Below are positions 8,124 to 15,298 of a DNA stretch of 21,100 bases, piece by piece. Under the pieces are notes generated by a model, which saw only the letters and a program-made list of their open reading frames with translations, did not search any database and was not told the DNA's origin. The stretch spans positions 1 to 21,100 of the forward strand of contig CAZDOS010000031.1 of the NCBI GenBank assembly GCA_964507095.1. Direction: 5' to 3'. The stretch comes from RGIG3102 sp964507095 (GTDB taxonomy: Bacteria; Bacillota; Clostridia; Oscillospirales; Ruminococcaceae). Position 1 is the first letter of the stretch, and each line of letters starts with the position of its first letter. The translations under genes were made by a program, and so were the position numbers.

Positions 8124-8430
8124 GTTTTTCTCTCTTCTTGTTTATTAGCATCCCCATCTCCTCACTGGACGATTCGACCCATCTGATGTTCCAGCTCCAG
8201 TAAAGCTCGTTGTATGCTTCCTCATACCGCTCCTGGTAGGCTTCCTGCGAGTCATAATCATCAGGATCAAGGTCCGTCATGTATTCTTCGGTCCTGTCCA
8301 GATAACCTTCTATAATGGCATCCGCCATCTCATCCAGCTCTGAATTTGATGCATTGTTGTGTACGGGCTGAATGACCGTATCCTTGAAATCGGTCCCCTT
8401 GAGAACGATGTTAAACTTTATGTATCTCAT
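8110..8430 (-). CDS. Hypothetical acidic 106-aa protein, first gene of the nifZ-thiI operon
   Basis: I do not recognise this protein. It has a short beta-like start (MRYIKFNIVLKGTD), then an acidic, tyrosine- and glutamate-rich helical region (about residues 52-80, with DPDDYDSQEAYQERYEEAY), and ends with a Trp-containing segment and a basic-acidic tail. It has no signal peptide, membrane segment or cysteine. The frame looks real: GGAG lies 7 bases before the ATG, a promoter sits at 8463-8492, and its 3' end overlaps the desulfurase start by 14 bases, indicating coupled translation. Position suggests a role tied to sulfur transfer or tRNA modification, but that is inference only. Confidence 0.8.
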   Translation of the reverse strand: MRYIKFNIVLKGTDFKDTVIQPVHNNASNSELDEMADAIIEGYLDRTEEYMTDLDPDDYDSQEAYQERYEEAYNELYWSWNIRWVESSSEEMGMLINKKREKHDIS

Positions 8431-8462
8431 ATGCGTTCTCCGTACTGTTTTCTTAACAATTA

Positions 8463-8492
8463 ATTATATCATAAAGGCTGTTTTCAATACAA
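8463..8492 (-). promoter_or_regulatory. Sigma-A-type promoter for the minus-strand operon
   Basis: Read on the minus strand, TTGTAT (8492-8487) and a perfect TATAAT (8468-8463) are separated by 18 bases, about 30 bases before the start codon of the 106-aa protein. It is divergent from the fhs promoter, with the two -35 boxes about 32 bases apart. Confidence 0.65.
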
Positions 8493-8524
8493 TATAACGG
8501 AATTTCTGCAGTGAAATATATTGA

Positions 8525-8553
8525 TTTACATAACCCCGTTTTTGGATTATAAT
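8525..8553 (+). promoter_or_regulatory. Sigma-A-type promoter of fhs
   Basis: TTTACA (8525-8530), a 17-base spacer and TATAAT (8548-8553) form a near-consensus promoter 40 bases before the fhs ATG. Its position rules out a TTG start at 8521 for fhs, because that codon lies upstream of the promoter. Confidence 0.8.
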
Positions 8554-8574
8554 CAACAAAGAACATATTATTAC

Positions 8575-8582
8575 TTTGGAGG
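8575..8582 (+). promoter_or_regulatory. Ribosome binding site that fixes the fhs start
   Basis: TTTGGAGG lies 10 bases before the ATG at 8593. The resulting 555-aa protein matches the usual length of formate-tetrahydrofolate ligase. Confidence 0.85.
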
Positions 8583-8592
8583 TATATCTCCC

Positions 8593-10260
8593 ATGCTTAG
8601 CGATATAGAAATAGCACAGGCCGCCAAGATGCTGCCTGTTGAAGAAATAGCGGAAAAGGTAGGTCTTTCCAGGAAGGAGATCAGTCTTTACGGCGATTAC
8701 AAGGCAAAGATTGATCTTAACAAAGTCAAGGACATCCCTGATAAGCACGGCAAGCTTATACTTGTCACTGCGATCAGCCCTACGCCAGCCGGCGAAGGAA
8801 AGACAACGACGAGCATCGGACTTGGTGACGGTCTGGCAAGGCTGGGAAAGGACATCATCCTGGCCCTTAGAGAGCCCAGCCTGGGTCCTGTATTCGGCAT
8901 CAAGGGCGGAGCAGCCGGCGGAGGATACGCTCAGGTGGTCCCTATGGAGGATATCAACCTTCATTTTACCGGAGACCTCCACGCCATCGGCGCAGCCAAC
9001 AACCTGCTCGCTGCGATCGTGGATAATCACATATATCAGGGCAATCAGCTCAATATCGACCCGAGAAGGATAACATGGAGACGCTGTGTCGACATGAACG
9101 ACAGACAGCTTCGTTTCATTACCGACGGACTCGGCGGCAGAACGAACGGAACGCCGCGCGAGGATGGATTCGACATTACTGTCGCAAGTGAGGTCATGGC
9201 CGTTTTCTGCCTGGCAAGCGACCTGCGGGATCTGAAAAACAGACTGTCAAGGATAGTCGTTGGATATACATATGACAACGTGCCTGTTACAGTCCGGCAG
9301 TTGGGCTGCGAGGGTGCTCTTGCTGCTCTCCTCAAGGATGCCATAAATCCGAACCTTGTTCAGACACTCGAGAACACCCCTTGCCTGATCCACGGCGGTC
9401 CGTTTGCCAACATAGCACACGGCTGCAACAGCGCGGTTGCCACAAAGCTCGGATTGAAACTTGCCGACTATGTCGTTACGGAGGCAGGATTCGGCGCCGA
9501 TCTCGGAGCCGAGAAATTCCTGGACATAAAGTGCAGGATGAACGGTCTGTCGCCAAATGCCGTCGTGCTGGTAGCCACCATCCGTGCTCTCAAGCATCAC
9601 GGCGGAGTCGCAAAGGATGAGCTCGGTATCGAGAACGTCGATGCTCTTAAGCTCGGACTTCCGAATCTCGGAAGACACATTCATAACATGAAAGACAATT
9701 TCGGACTTCCTGTGGTCGTTGCAGTCAACTCCTTCCCTACCGACACCGATGCCGAGAGACAGGCAATATATGATTACTGCGAGGCTCTCGGAGTAAAGCG
9801 GGTCCTCAGCGAAGTATTCGCCAAGGGCGGCGAAGGCGGGATCGAGCTGGCAAAGCGGGTCCTCGAAACAATGAAAGACGACACGCACATCAACTTCACA
9901 TATGAGGACGATATGCCTGTCGACAAGAAGATCGTAGCCGTATGCACCAAGATATACGGAGCAAAGGACGTCATCTTCACCAAGGCGGCAACTACCATGC
10001 TGAGAACGCTCAAGAAGAACGGCTACGGAAAGCTTCCGGTCTGCATAGCAAAGACCCAGTATTCCTTCAGCGACGACCAGACTCTCCTGTCCGCACCTGA
10101 AGACTTCACGATGACTGTCAGAGAGTTGAGGCTCTCCGCCGGCGCAGGCTTCGTAGTTGCAGTAATGGGCGAGATCATGACGATGCCCGGCCTGCCTAAG
10201 GTACCTGCCGCGCTGAGCATCGACGTCGACGAAAACGGCGTTATCAAGAACCTTTTCTGA
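8593..10260 (+). CDS. fhs: Formate--tetrahydrofolate ligase
   Basis: Fhs makes 10-formyl-tetrahydrofolate from formate, ATP and THF, entering the one-carbon pool and, in acetogens, the methyl branch of the Wood-Ljungdahl pathway. The 555-aa protein has normal length. The ATP loop TPAGEGKTT is at residues 64-72, followed by the long conserved block REPSLGPVFGIKGGAAGGGY and then VPMEDINLHFTGD. The C-terminal SAGAGFVVAVMGEIMTMPGLPK is equally typical. I use the ATG at 8593 because of its GGAGG site and the promoter just upstream. No folD or other pathway gene is adjacent. No terminator is visible after the stop, so some read-through into the DUF937-like gene is possible. Whether the organism is an acetogen or only uses Fhs for purine and glycine metabolism cannot be told here. 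Confidence 0.97.
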   Translation: MLSDIEIAQAAKMLPVEEIAEKVGLSRKEISLYGDYKAKIDLNKVKDIPDKHGKLILVTAISPTPAGEGKTTTSIGLGDGLARLGKDIILALREPSLGPVFGIKGGAAGGGYAQVVPMEDINLHFTGDLHAIGAANNLLAAIVDNHIYQGNQLNIDPRRITWRRCVDMNDRQLRFITDGLGGRTNGTPREDGFDITVASEVMAVFCLASDLRDLKNRLSRIVVGYTYDNVPVTVRQLGCEGALAALLKDAINPNLVQTLENTPCLIHGGPFANIAHGCNSAVATKLGLKLADYVVTEAGFGADLGAEKFLDIKCRMNGLSPNAVVLVATIRALKHHGGVAKDELGIENVDALKLGLPNLGRHIHNMKDNFGLPVVVAVNSFPTDTDAERQAIYDYCEALGVKRVLSEVFAKGGEGGIELAKRVLETMKDDTHINFTYEDDMPVDKKIVAVCTKIYGAKDVIFTKAATTMLRTLKKNGYGKLPVCIAKTQYSFSDDQTLLSAPEDFTMTVRELRLSAGAGFVVAVMGEIMTMPGLPKVPAALSIDVDENGVIKNLF

Positions 10261-10294
10261 TGTGATTCTGATATTTAATTGTAATCGTTTTGTA

Positions 10295-10324
10295 TTGACG
10301 TGAAAAAACGTCAGGATATATAAT
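10295..10324 (+). promoter_or_regulatory. Promoter of the DUF937-like gene with a palindrome in its spacer
   Basis: TTGACG (10295-10300) and TATAAT (10319-10324) are separated by 18 bases. The spacer region contains the inverted repeat GACGT-gaaaaa-ACGTC (10297-10312), which could be an operator between the -35 and -10 boxes. It is not followed by a T-run, so it is not a terminator for fhs. Confidence 0.75.
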
Positions 10325-10361
10325 GAAAAAAAACAGTATCTGCTGTAAAGGAGTTTAACAA

Positions 10362-10988
10362 ATGGATTTCATCTCATTACTCTCCGGTATGTCCGGAGCT
10401 AACACACAGGCTAAGAAGGATGATGCTCAGTTGGATCTCGGCGAAGCTCTGCAGATGTTCAACGTGCTCACCGGTGCAGACACAAAGGATGTTACCCGGA
10501 ATGACATGTCAGCTGCTCTTACCTCTCTTCTCCCACAGCTCCTCAACGGTGCCGTTGCACAGTCTGAAAGCGAAGAGACAAAGGAAGGCTTCAACAAGGC
10601 TCTTGACGATCACTCAAAGGATGAGGCATCAAGCTTTGCTAACTTCATGAAGAACGTCGATATTGATGACGGTTCAAAGATCGTTAAGCATCTTCTCGGT
10701 TCAAAGCAGGACGAGGTCGTCGAAGCCACAGCCAAGAAGTCCGGCCTTGACGCAAAGCAGGTAGCTAAGATCGCTGCTGTCGTCGCTCCTCTTCTCATGA
10801 GCACACTCGGAAAGGCAAACAAGGAAGCAAAGAGCAAGGATGCAAAGACCTCCACATCAGGTCTTGTCGGTAAGCTCGCTTCAAACCCTCGGCTTCTCGC
10901 TGCTCTTGCAAGCGCTGCACTCGGCGGTTCATCAAAGAAGGGCAATTCCAATCTTATCGGAACTCTTCTTTCAACGATGCTCAAGTAA
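10362..10988 (+). CDS. DUF937-family-like protein of unknown function
   Basis: This 208-aa Ala/Leu/Lys-rich protein has no signal peptide and no clear membrane segment. The order of motifs resembles DUF937/YidB-type proteins: LTSLLPQLLNGAVAQ (53-67), a short acidic segment, GSKIVKHLLGSKQDEVVEA (104-122), KKSGLDAKQVAKIAAVVAPLLMSTLG (124-149), and a low-complexity tail. No enzymatic function is established for the family. AAAGGAG lies 9-10 bases before the ATG. The gene has its own near-consensus promoter and a strong terminator, so it is monocistronic. All 23 lysines are encoded by AAG, a bias stronger than in most neighbours and typical of highly expressed genes. The assignment to DUF937 is by pattern and should be checked with a profile. 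Confidence 0.82.
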   Translation: MDFISLLSGMSGANTQAKKDDAQLDLGEALQMFNVLTGADTKDVTRNDMSAALTSLLPQLLNGAVAQSESEETKEGFNKALDDHSKDEASSFANFMKNVDIDDGSKIVKHLLGSKQDEVVEATAKKSGLDAKQVAKIAAVVAPLLMSTLGKANKEAKSKDAKTSTSGLVGKLASNPRLLAALASAALGGSSKKGNSNLIGTLLSTMLK

Positions 10989-11006
10989 TATTAGCCATCA
11001 AAAATT

Positions 11007-11032
11007 GTCCGATCCGCAAAAGCGGATCGGAC
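11007..11032. terminator. Bidirectional rho-independent terminator
   Basis: A perfect 11-bp stem (GTCCGATCCGC / GCGGATCGGAC) has an AAAA loop. On the plus strand it is followed by TTTCTTATT, ending the DUF937-like gene. On the minus strand it is followed by AATTTTT, ending the ftsE-ftsX-M23-Ctp run. It sits between two convergent genes. Confidence 0.95.
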
Positions 11033-11062
11033 TTTCTTATTGGATCTCAATGATTTGATGCG

Positions 11063-12388
11063 TTACTCCTCTGACGAGTCTTCTTCCTTAGAACTTGATG
11101 TCTCCTCTGAGTTGCTCTCTTCAGTCTCTTCTCCTTCATTTCCCTCTGCTTCGCCCTCTGTCTGAGGTTCTTCGATCCGAGGTTCCGTTCCGGCGACTAC
11201 ATTGTCTGCTACATCTAATGCTCTCTGGATCTGAGTGTCTTCGGTGATGGAGAGATTATAGAATCTCTGAGCCAGATCATCCTCCAATATCTTCTCGTAA
11301 TCCGGAACGATGCCTGAACCGTTATATGACCGGCTGCTTACCGGTGAGAGAACGGCGATGGTCAGCTCAATACCTGAGCCGTCAGACAAACGGAATATCT
11401 TCTGCAGAGAGCCCTTGCCCATCGTGGTCGTTCCCACGATCTTCGCTCCGGCGCAGTCCTTGAGCATGCATGCAAACATCTCTGCCGCATAACCTGTCCT
11501 GCCGTTAGTGATCACTATTATCGGAAGCGTGACACCGGCTTTGTCGGAAGTATAAAGGACCTTCCTCTCGCCGTCCTTGTAAACAGCATACATCGTCGTA
11601 CCGTCGGCAAGAAGTATGTCTGCGGCTTCTGCAGCGGAATCAAAATCCTGGCTGGAGTTTTCTCTCAGGTCGATGACAAAGCTCTTTATGTCCTGTCCCA
11701 AAAGACTTGTGACGGCGTATTCAAGCTCGGAAGCGGTCTTCCGCTGGAAACCGGAGATCTTTATATATCCCGAATTCTTTTCCTTTGAGTAGACAAGTGA
11801 CGGTGTATCATAGGATCTGTTTGAGAGGACCACTGAGTTATTCGCTCCTTCGCGCTGATACTCTATCGTGACACTTTCGCCCGCAAGTCCCAAAATGCTG
11901 TTTTCTGCCGCCTCCTGGGTCATGTTGATGGTGCTGACCCCGTCTATCGATATTATAAGGTCACCCTTTTCTATTCCCCGCTCACTCGCCGGAGAATTAT
12001 CGTAGACCTGGTACACTTTCATGTATCCGCTGTCTTCCTTGCTCTTGATGATGCTTATGCCGACACCGTAGATCTTGCCGGAAAGGATGTCCTGATAATG
12101 GGTGTATTCGGCAGACGTAAGATATCTGGATTCGGAATCGCCCAGTCCGTTGATATATCCCGAAGACAACGAATCAAGGATATCGTCGTTGTTTATCGTT
12201 GAATAGTAATTCTGTCTTACCATCGCATCGATGTCAGATATCTTGTCATAGACGGCTTCCTTGGCGTTGACCGACTCGATCTTGTTCTCGAACAGTCTTG
12301 TGGAAAGGAGCATGGTAACGACAAAACAAACTGTCAGTGATACGAACAGTATGGTCAAGGCCAGACTGACTGATATTTTTTTCTTCAT
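11063..12388 (-). CDS. Ctp/S41-family PDZ protein lacking the catalytic serine
   Basis: A 441-aa C-terminal-processing-peptidase homologue anchored by one N-terminal helix (about residues 6-28), with the rest outside the membrane. A PDZ domain covers about 95-180 (YGVGISI, NSPASERGIEKGDLIISIDG). The S41 core follows, with VIDLRENSS (238-246), GTTTMGKGSLQ (319-329) and GIVPD (359-363). The general-base Lys (K325) and the Gln four residues later (Q329) remain. The nucleophile motif, normally S-A-S-A-S-E, reads RTGYAAE (297-303). Counting back 25 residues from K325, as in E. coli Tsp (Ser430/Lys455), gives Tyr300. The glycine-rich segment after DLR is also changed. It is probably inactive as a protease. 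The C-terminus is a Glu/Ser-rich tail. It follows the M23 hydrolase gene by 24 bases, in an arrangement familiar from ftsEX clusters. Confidence 0.92.
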   Translation of the reverse strand: MKKKISVSLALTILFVSLTVCFVVTMLLSTRLFENKIESVNAKEAVYDKISDIDAMVRQNYYSTINNDDILDSLSSGYINGLGDSESRYLTSAEYTHYQDILSGKIYGVGISIIKSKEDSGYMKVYQVYDNSPASERGIEKGDLIISIDGVSTINMTQEAAENSILGLAGESVTIEYQREGANNSVVLSNRSYDTPSLVYSKEKNSGYIKISGFQRKTASELEYAVTSLLGQDIKSFVIDLRENSSQDFDSAAEAADILLADGTTMYAVYKDGERKVLYTSDKAGVTLPIIVITNGRTGYAAEMFACMLKDCAGAKIVGTTTMGKGSLQKIFRLSDGSGIELTIAVLSPVSSRSYNGSGIVPDYEKILEDDLAQRFYNLSITEDTQIQRALDVADNVVAGTEPRIEEPQTEGEAEGNEGEETEESNSEETSSSKEEDSSEE

Positions 12389-12412
12389 AAATTGTCTCTG
12401 TTTTCCTGTGAT

Positions 12413-13594
12413 TTAATCGTGGTAGCTCACGAACGGCCTTCCGGCGAGATTATAGCTCTCCGGGTTCACCGTGGCTCCGTTGACCCTGATCTCAAAGTGA
12501 AGATGAGGACCTGTTGAGTTACCTGTTGAGCCGACATACGCAATGGTCTGTCCCTGTGTCACGTATGTTCCGAGTCCGACGGCAAGTGACGAGCAGTGGC
12601 CGTAAAGGGTCATGTTTCCGCCGCCGTGGTCGATGATTAAGTAGTTTCCGTAACCCCTGTTGGAGTAAACAGCCTTAACGACCGTTCCGGAGTTTGACGC
12701 AACTATCGGCTGGCCGAGGATGTATGGTCCGCCGTACTTGCTTATATCTATTCCCGTATGGAAATCCCTGTATCCGAACAGAGTTCTCCAACCGTACGGT
12801 GAAGAGATGTTTCCGTTTGTCGGAACAGGCCAGATGTACTCTCCGCCGACGAATTCCTGCATCACCTGAGTGCCGAATTCGGCCTCGACGGCATTCTTTG
12901 CCGCAATGTACTGTGCATAAACTTCTGACTGCGTCTGGTTCGCGGCCTGCTCCTGCCGTTCAAGATCTGAAAGATTGGAATTGATCGTCTGAAGGAGTCC
13001 CGCAAGCTCTTTCTGCTTTTTCTGAAGAGTTTCCTGCTTCCGGTTGAGGTCATCGAGCTCCCGCTGGATCTCCTCCTCTTCCTTCTTGATGGCTTCCATC
13101 TCCTCTGTGATCCTCTTCATGAGGTCGGTGTCGGCCACCGAGATCCTCTGAAGCGCATCGGTGCTTGTCATGAGCTGCGAAAAGCTCGCGACTCCGAGGA
13201 TGGCAGACATGGAGCCTGACGTCCTCATTATGTACATCGCCTTGAGCCTCTCCTTGAAGAGAGCGTCGGTAGCTATGAGATCGGCTTTCTTTCTTTCAAG
13301 CTCCTCCTGTTTTTCCTTCAGTCTCTCGCTTGTCTCGCTTATCTGCGTGTTGAGTATGGAGATCTGATTCTTGACAAGATTCACCTGTGTCTGTGCGTTC
13401 TTTTTTGCAGTTTCCTTCTTGGACTTCTCATCCTTGATCTCTGAGATCTGCTTGTTGATCTCATCAAGCTTTCTCTGGGCCTCAAGATAGTCATCCTTCG
13501 AGTCTGCTCGGGCAATTACCGGCGCAGCAAATGAGAATGCCATCACTGCAGCCAGAATTACCATGAATAATCTCGTAAGTAAACTCTTTTTCAT
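12413..13594 (-). CDS. Secreted coiled-coil M23 peptidoglycan hydrolase of the FtsEX cluster
   Basis: A 393-aa protein of the EnvC/PcsB-like type. It has a signal peptide (residues 1-30, KKSLLTRLF then a hydrophobic stretch ending near ARA), a long coiled coil in two parts (about 33-118 and 155-225), and a C-terminal M23 (LytM) domain (about 255-385). The zinc set looks complete: H279 and D283 in FHTGID, and H366 in HLHFE, with H333 in LYGH and H364 as catalytic histidines. It should therefore be an active endopeptidase rather than an EnvC-type activator (inference). FtsEX homologues bind such coiled coils and gate cleavage at the septum. A longer frame opens at 13669, but the ATG at 13594 is preferred: it has a TAGGGAGG site (13607-13614), starts the signal peptide, and avoids a 58-base overlap with ftsX. 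Confidence 0.93.
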   Translation of the reverse strand: MKKSLLTRLFMVILAAVMAFSFAAPVIARADSKDDYLEAQRKLDEINKQISEIKDEKSKKETAKKNAQTQVNLVKNQISILNTQISETSERLKEKQEELERKKADLIATDALFKERLKAMYIMRTSGSMSAILGVASFSQLMTSTDALQRISVADTDLMKRITEEMEAIKKEEEEIQRELDDLNRKQETLQKKQKELAGLLQTINSNLSDLERQEQAANQTQSEVYAQYIAAKNAVEAEFGTQVMQEFVGGEYIWPVPTNGNISSPYGWRTLFGYRDFHTGIDISKYGGPYILGQPIVASNSGTVVKAVYSNRGYGNYLIIDHGGGNMTLYGHCSSLAVGLGTYVTQGQTIAYVGSTGNSTGPHLHFEIRVNGATVNPESYNLAGRPFVSYHD

Positions 13595-13606
13595 CTGATT
13601 CCGACG

Positions 13607-13614
13607 CCTCCCTA
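13607..13614 (-). promoter_or_regulatory. Ribosome binding site that fixes the M23 hydrolase start and overlaps the ftsX stop
   Basis: On the minus strand TAGGGAGG contains the ftsX stop (TAG, 13614-13612) and the Shine-Dalgarno GGGAGG, 12 bases before the ATG at 13594. It supports the shorter start and suggests translational coupling. Confidence 0.75.
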
Positions 13615-14520
13615 TACCTTGAGGTATCTTCTCATTGAGATGGCGCTTCCGAATCCGCCTATCACCCATCCGAAGATGAGGAATCCGCCAAGCAGGAACG
13701 GGAACACCTTCATGTACGGCACCATCGAGAGGCTGAGCATCCCGATGAATCCGGTCGCCTGAGTGGTTATGTAGTTGAAAAGGTATACATATCCGGCACT
13801 GATAAATGCAAAGGTTATGAGAGCGGATACCGTGCCTATGAGAAAACCTTCCACTACGAACGGAAGCTGAATGAAGCCGTTGGTGGCACCCACGAACTTC
13901 ATAATGTTGATCTCTCTCCTTCTCGCATAGACCGTGAGCCTTATCGTATTGGAGATAACGACCATGCTTACCATAAACAGGATGGCCAGTATGGCTATAC
14001 CTGCATAATATGTCGTGTTCTTTATGGCTAAAAGCACATTCGCAAGCTCAGTAGGCGTGGAGACATAGTCTATGCCGTCCATTGCCGAGAATCGAAGTGA
14101 AACCTGATTGAGCTTTGTCAGATCCTTTATGTGGACTCTGAACGATGCAGGCAGAGGATTGTTCTCGCCCTGATATCCGGTGAGAAGATTTGCATAGGAG
14201 CCGAGATAATTCATCTGCTCCTTCAGAGCCTCTTCCTTCGAAACATACGAGAACTTCAGAACATCCTCATCCTTCTCAAGCTCCGACTGCATGGCTTCCC
14301 TGTTTTCTTCACTGATGTCATCCTTAAGGTAGATGACTATTTCATTCTGCTCACCGAGATACTTTATGAAACTGTTGACGTTGATGGCAAGAGATCCGCA
14401 GATCCCCACAAGCAGCAGGCAGGATGCGACGACGCCTACGGAAGCCGCGCTCATGAGCTTGTTGTGGAAGAAGTTTCTCACTCCCTGCTTGAACAGGTAT
14501 TTGAAACTGGAGAATTTCAT
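13612..14520 (-). CDS. ftsX: Cell division protein FtsX
   Basis: The membrane half of the FtsEX complex, 302 aa. Four transmembrane helices are visible at about 22-47, 171-194, 219-248 and 270-295. Between the first two lies an external domain of about 120 residues, with the family's N-P-L-P-A-S-F-R-V segment at 121-129. The cytoplasmic loop RRREINIMKFVGAT (200-213) is the conserved FtsX signature that contacts FtsE. FtsX passes the ATP-driven conformational change of FtsE to an extracellular hydrolase, here presumably the M23 protein encoded next. The ATG overlaps the ftsE stop (TGATG), so the two subunits are translationally coupled. Confidence 0.97.
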   Translation of the reverse strand: MKFSSFKYLFKQGVRNFFHNKLMSAASVGVVASCLLLVGICGSLAINVNSFIKYLGEQNEIVIYLKDDISEENREAMQSELEKDEDVLKFSYVSKEEALKEQMNYLGSYANLLTGYQGENNPLPASFRVHIKDLTKLNQVSLRFSAMDGIDYVSTPTELANVLLAIKNTTYYAGIAILAILFMVSMVVISNTIRLTVYARRREINIMKFVGATNGFIQLPFVVEGFLIGTVSALITFAFISAGYVYLFNYITTQATGFIGMLSLSMVPYMKVFPFLLGGFLIFGWVIGGFGSAISMRRYLKV

Positions 14521-15206
14521 CAGTCCACCGCCTTTCCTTTGTCATTGACGTAATCGTTGACTATGACGCCTGCCCTCATCTCGATTATCCTCTTTGCATA
14601 CGCTCTTGCAAGCTCATGCTCGTGAGTAACGACGAGAACGGTCGTCCCGATGGAATTGATCGCCTTAAGGAGCTCCATGATCTCGATCGAAAGCTGCGGG
14701 TCGATATTACCCGTTGGCTCGTCGGCAATGACGAGATCAGGGTTGTGGACCAGAGCCCTGGCCAGCGCAACTCTCTGCTGCTCACCGCCGGACAGCTGGG
14801 CCGGAAGCATATCCGCCTTGTTGGACAGACCGACAAGACTGAGTATGTAAGGCACCCTTCGTTCGATCTCTGCCTCGTCTATGTTGGTGACGCGCATCGC
14901 GAAGGCGATGTTCTCCTTGGCGGTCAGTTCAGGGATGAGCCTGAAGTCCTGAAAGACAACTCCCAGGGTCCTTCTCATATACGGAACGTCCCTTTCTTTG
15001 ATCTTTGAAAGATTGTAGCCGTTGACTATGACTTCGCCCTTTGTCGCCTTTTCTTCCCTGAGCATGAGCTTGAGGAATGTCGACTTGCCGGCTCCGGAGT
15101 GTCCGAGAATGAAGACGAATTCGCCCTTGTCAACATGGACAGTAACGTTCTTGAGAGCAGTAATATTGGGTTCGTAAAGCTTTGTAACGTTCTTGAAATC
15201 TATCAT
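14520..15206 (-). CDS. ftsE: Cell division ATP-binding protein FtsE
   Basis: The ATPase half of FtsEX, 228 aa, cytoplasmic and membrane-associated through FtsX. Walker A is GHSGAGKST (35-43), the Q-loop is around Q86 in VFQDF, the ABC signature is LSGGEQQR (138-145) and Walker B is LVIADEPTGN (158-167). VTHEHELA supplies the switch histidine. The start MIDFKNVTKLYEP is the typical FtsE beginning. A modest CAGGA site lies 9 bases before the ATG. I see no convincing promoter in the 92 bases upstream, which hold a hairpin, so part of the transcription may come from the cdaR-like gene upstream. Confidence 0.97.
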   Translation of the reverse strand: MIDFKNVTKLYEPNITALKNVTVHVDKGEFVFILGHSGAGKSTFLKLMLREEKATKGEVIVNGYNLSKIKERDVPYMRRTLGVVFQDFRLIPELTAKENIAFAMRVTNIDEAEIERRVPYILSLVGLSNKADMLPAQLSGGEQQRVALARALVHNPDLVIADEPTGNIDPQLSIEIMELLKAINSIGTTVLVVTHEHELARAYAKRIIEMRAGVIVNDYVNDKGKAVD

Positions 15207-15251
15207 TATGTTGATCCTGACTTTAAAAACTGATTCCTAAAAGCAAGAATA

Positions 15252-15286
15252 TGCCGCCTGAAAGATCTTTTTTGTTCTAGGCGGCA
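15252..15286 (-). terminator. Hairpin between the cdaR-like gene and ftsE, possible weak terminator
   Basis: An 8-bp perfect inverted repeat (TGCCGCCT / AGGCGGCA) has a 19-base loop that itself contains the palindrome AAAGATCTTT. On the minus strand it is followed by TATTCTTGCTTTT, an imperfect T-tract. It may end most cdaR transcripts while allowing some read-through into ftsE. Confidence 0.5.
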
Positions 15287-15298
15287 ATTCTATTTACA

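Noticed and set aside
8521..8592. N-terminal extension of fhs from a TTG at 8521
   Set aside because: It would start upstream of the promoter's -35 box, lacks a ribosome binding site, and adds 24 residues not found in the family. The ATG at 8593 has GGAGG at a good distance.
8464..9888. Minus-strand open frames opposite fhs (8464-9030 and 9247-9888)
   Set aside because: They are antisense shadows of the conserved fhs gene, and the first also covers the divergent promoter region.
10297..10312. GACGT-gaaaaa-ACGTC as a terminator for fhs
   Set aside because: The stem is only 5 bp, no T-run follows it, and it lies within the promoter of the next gene; a regulatory site is more likely.
13595..13669. 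N-terminal extension of the M23 hydrolase from 13669
   Set aside because: It would overlap ftsX by 58 bases and place 25 charged residues before the signal peptide. The ATG at 13594 has its own strong site.
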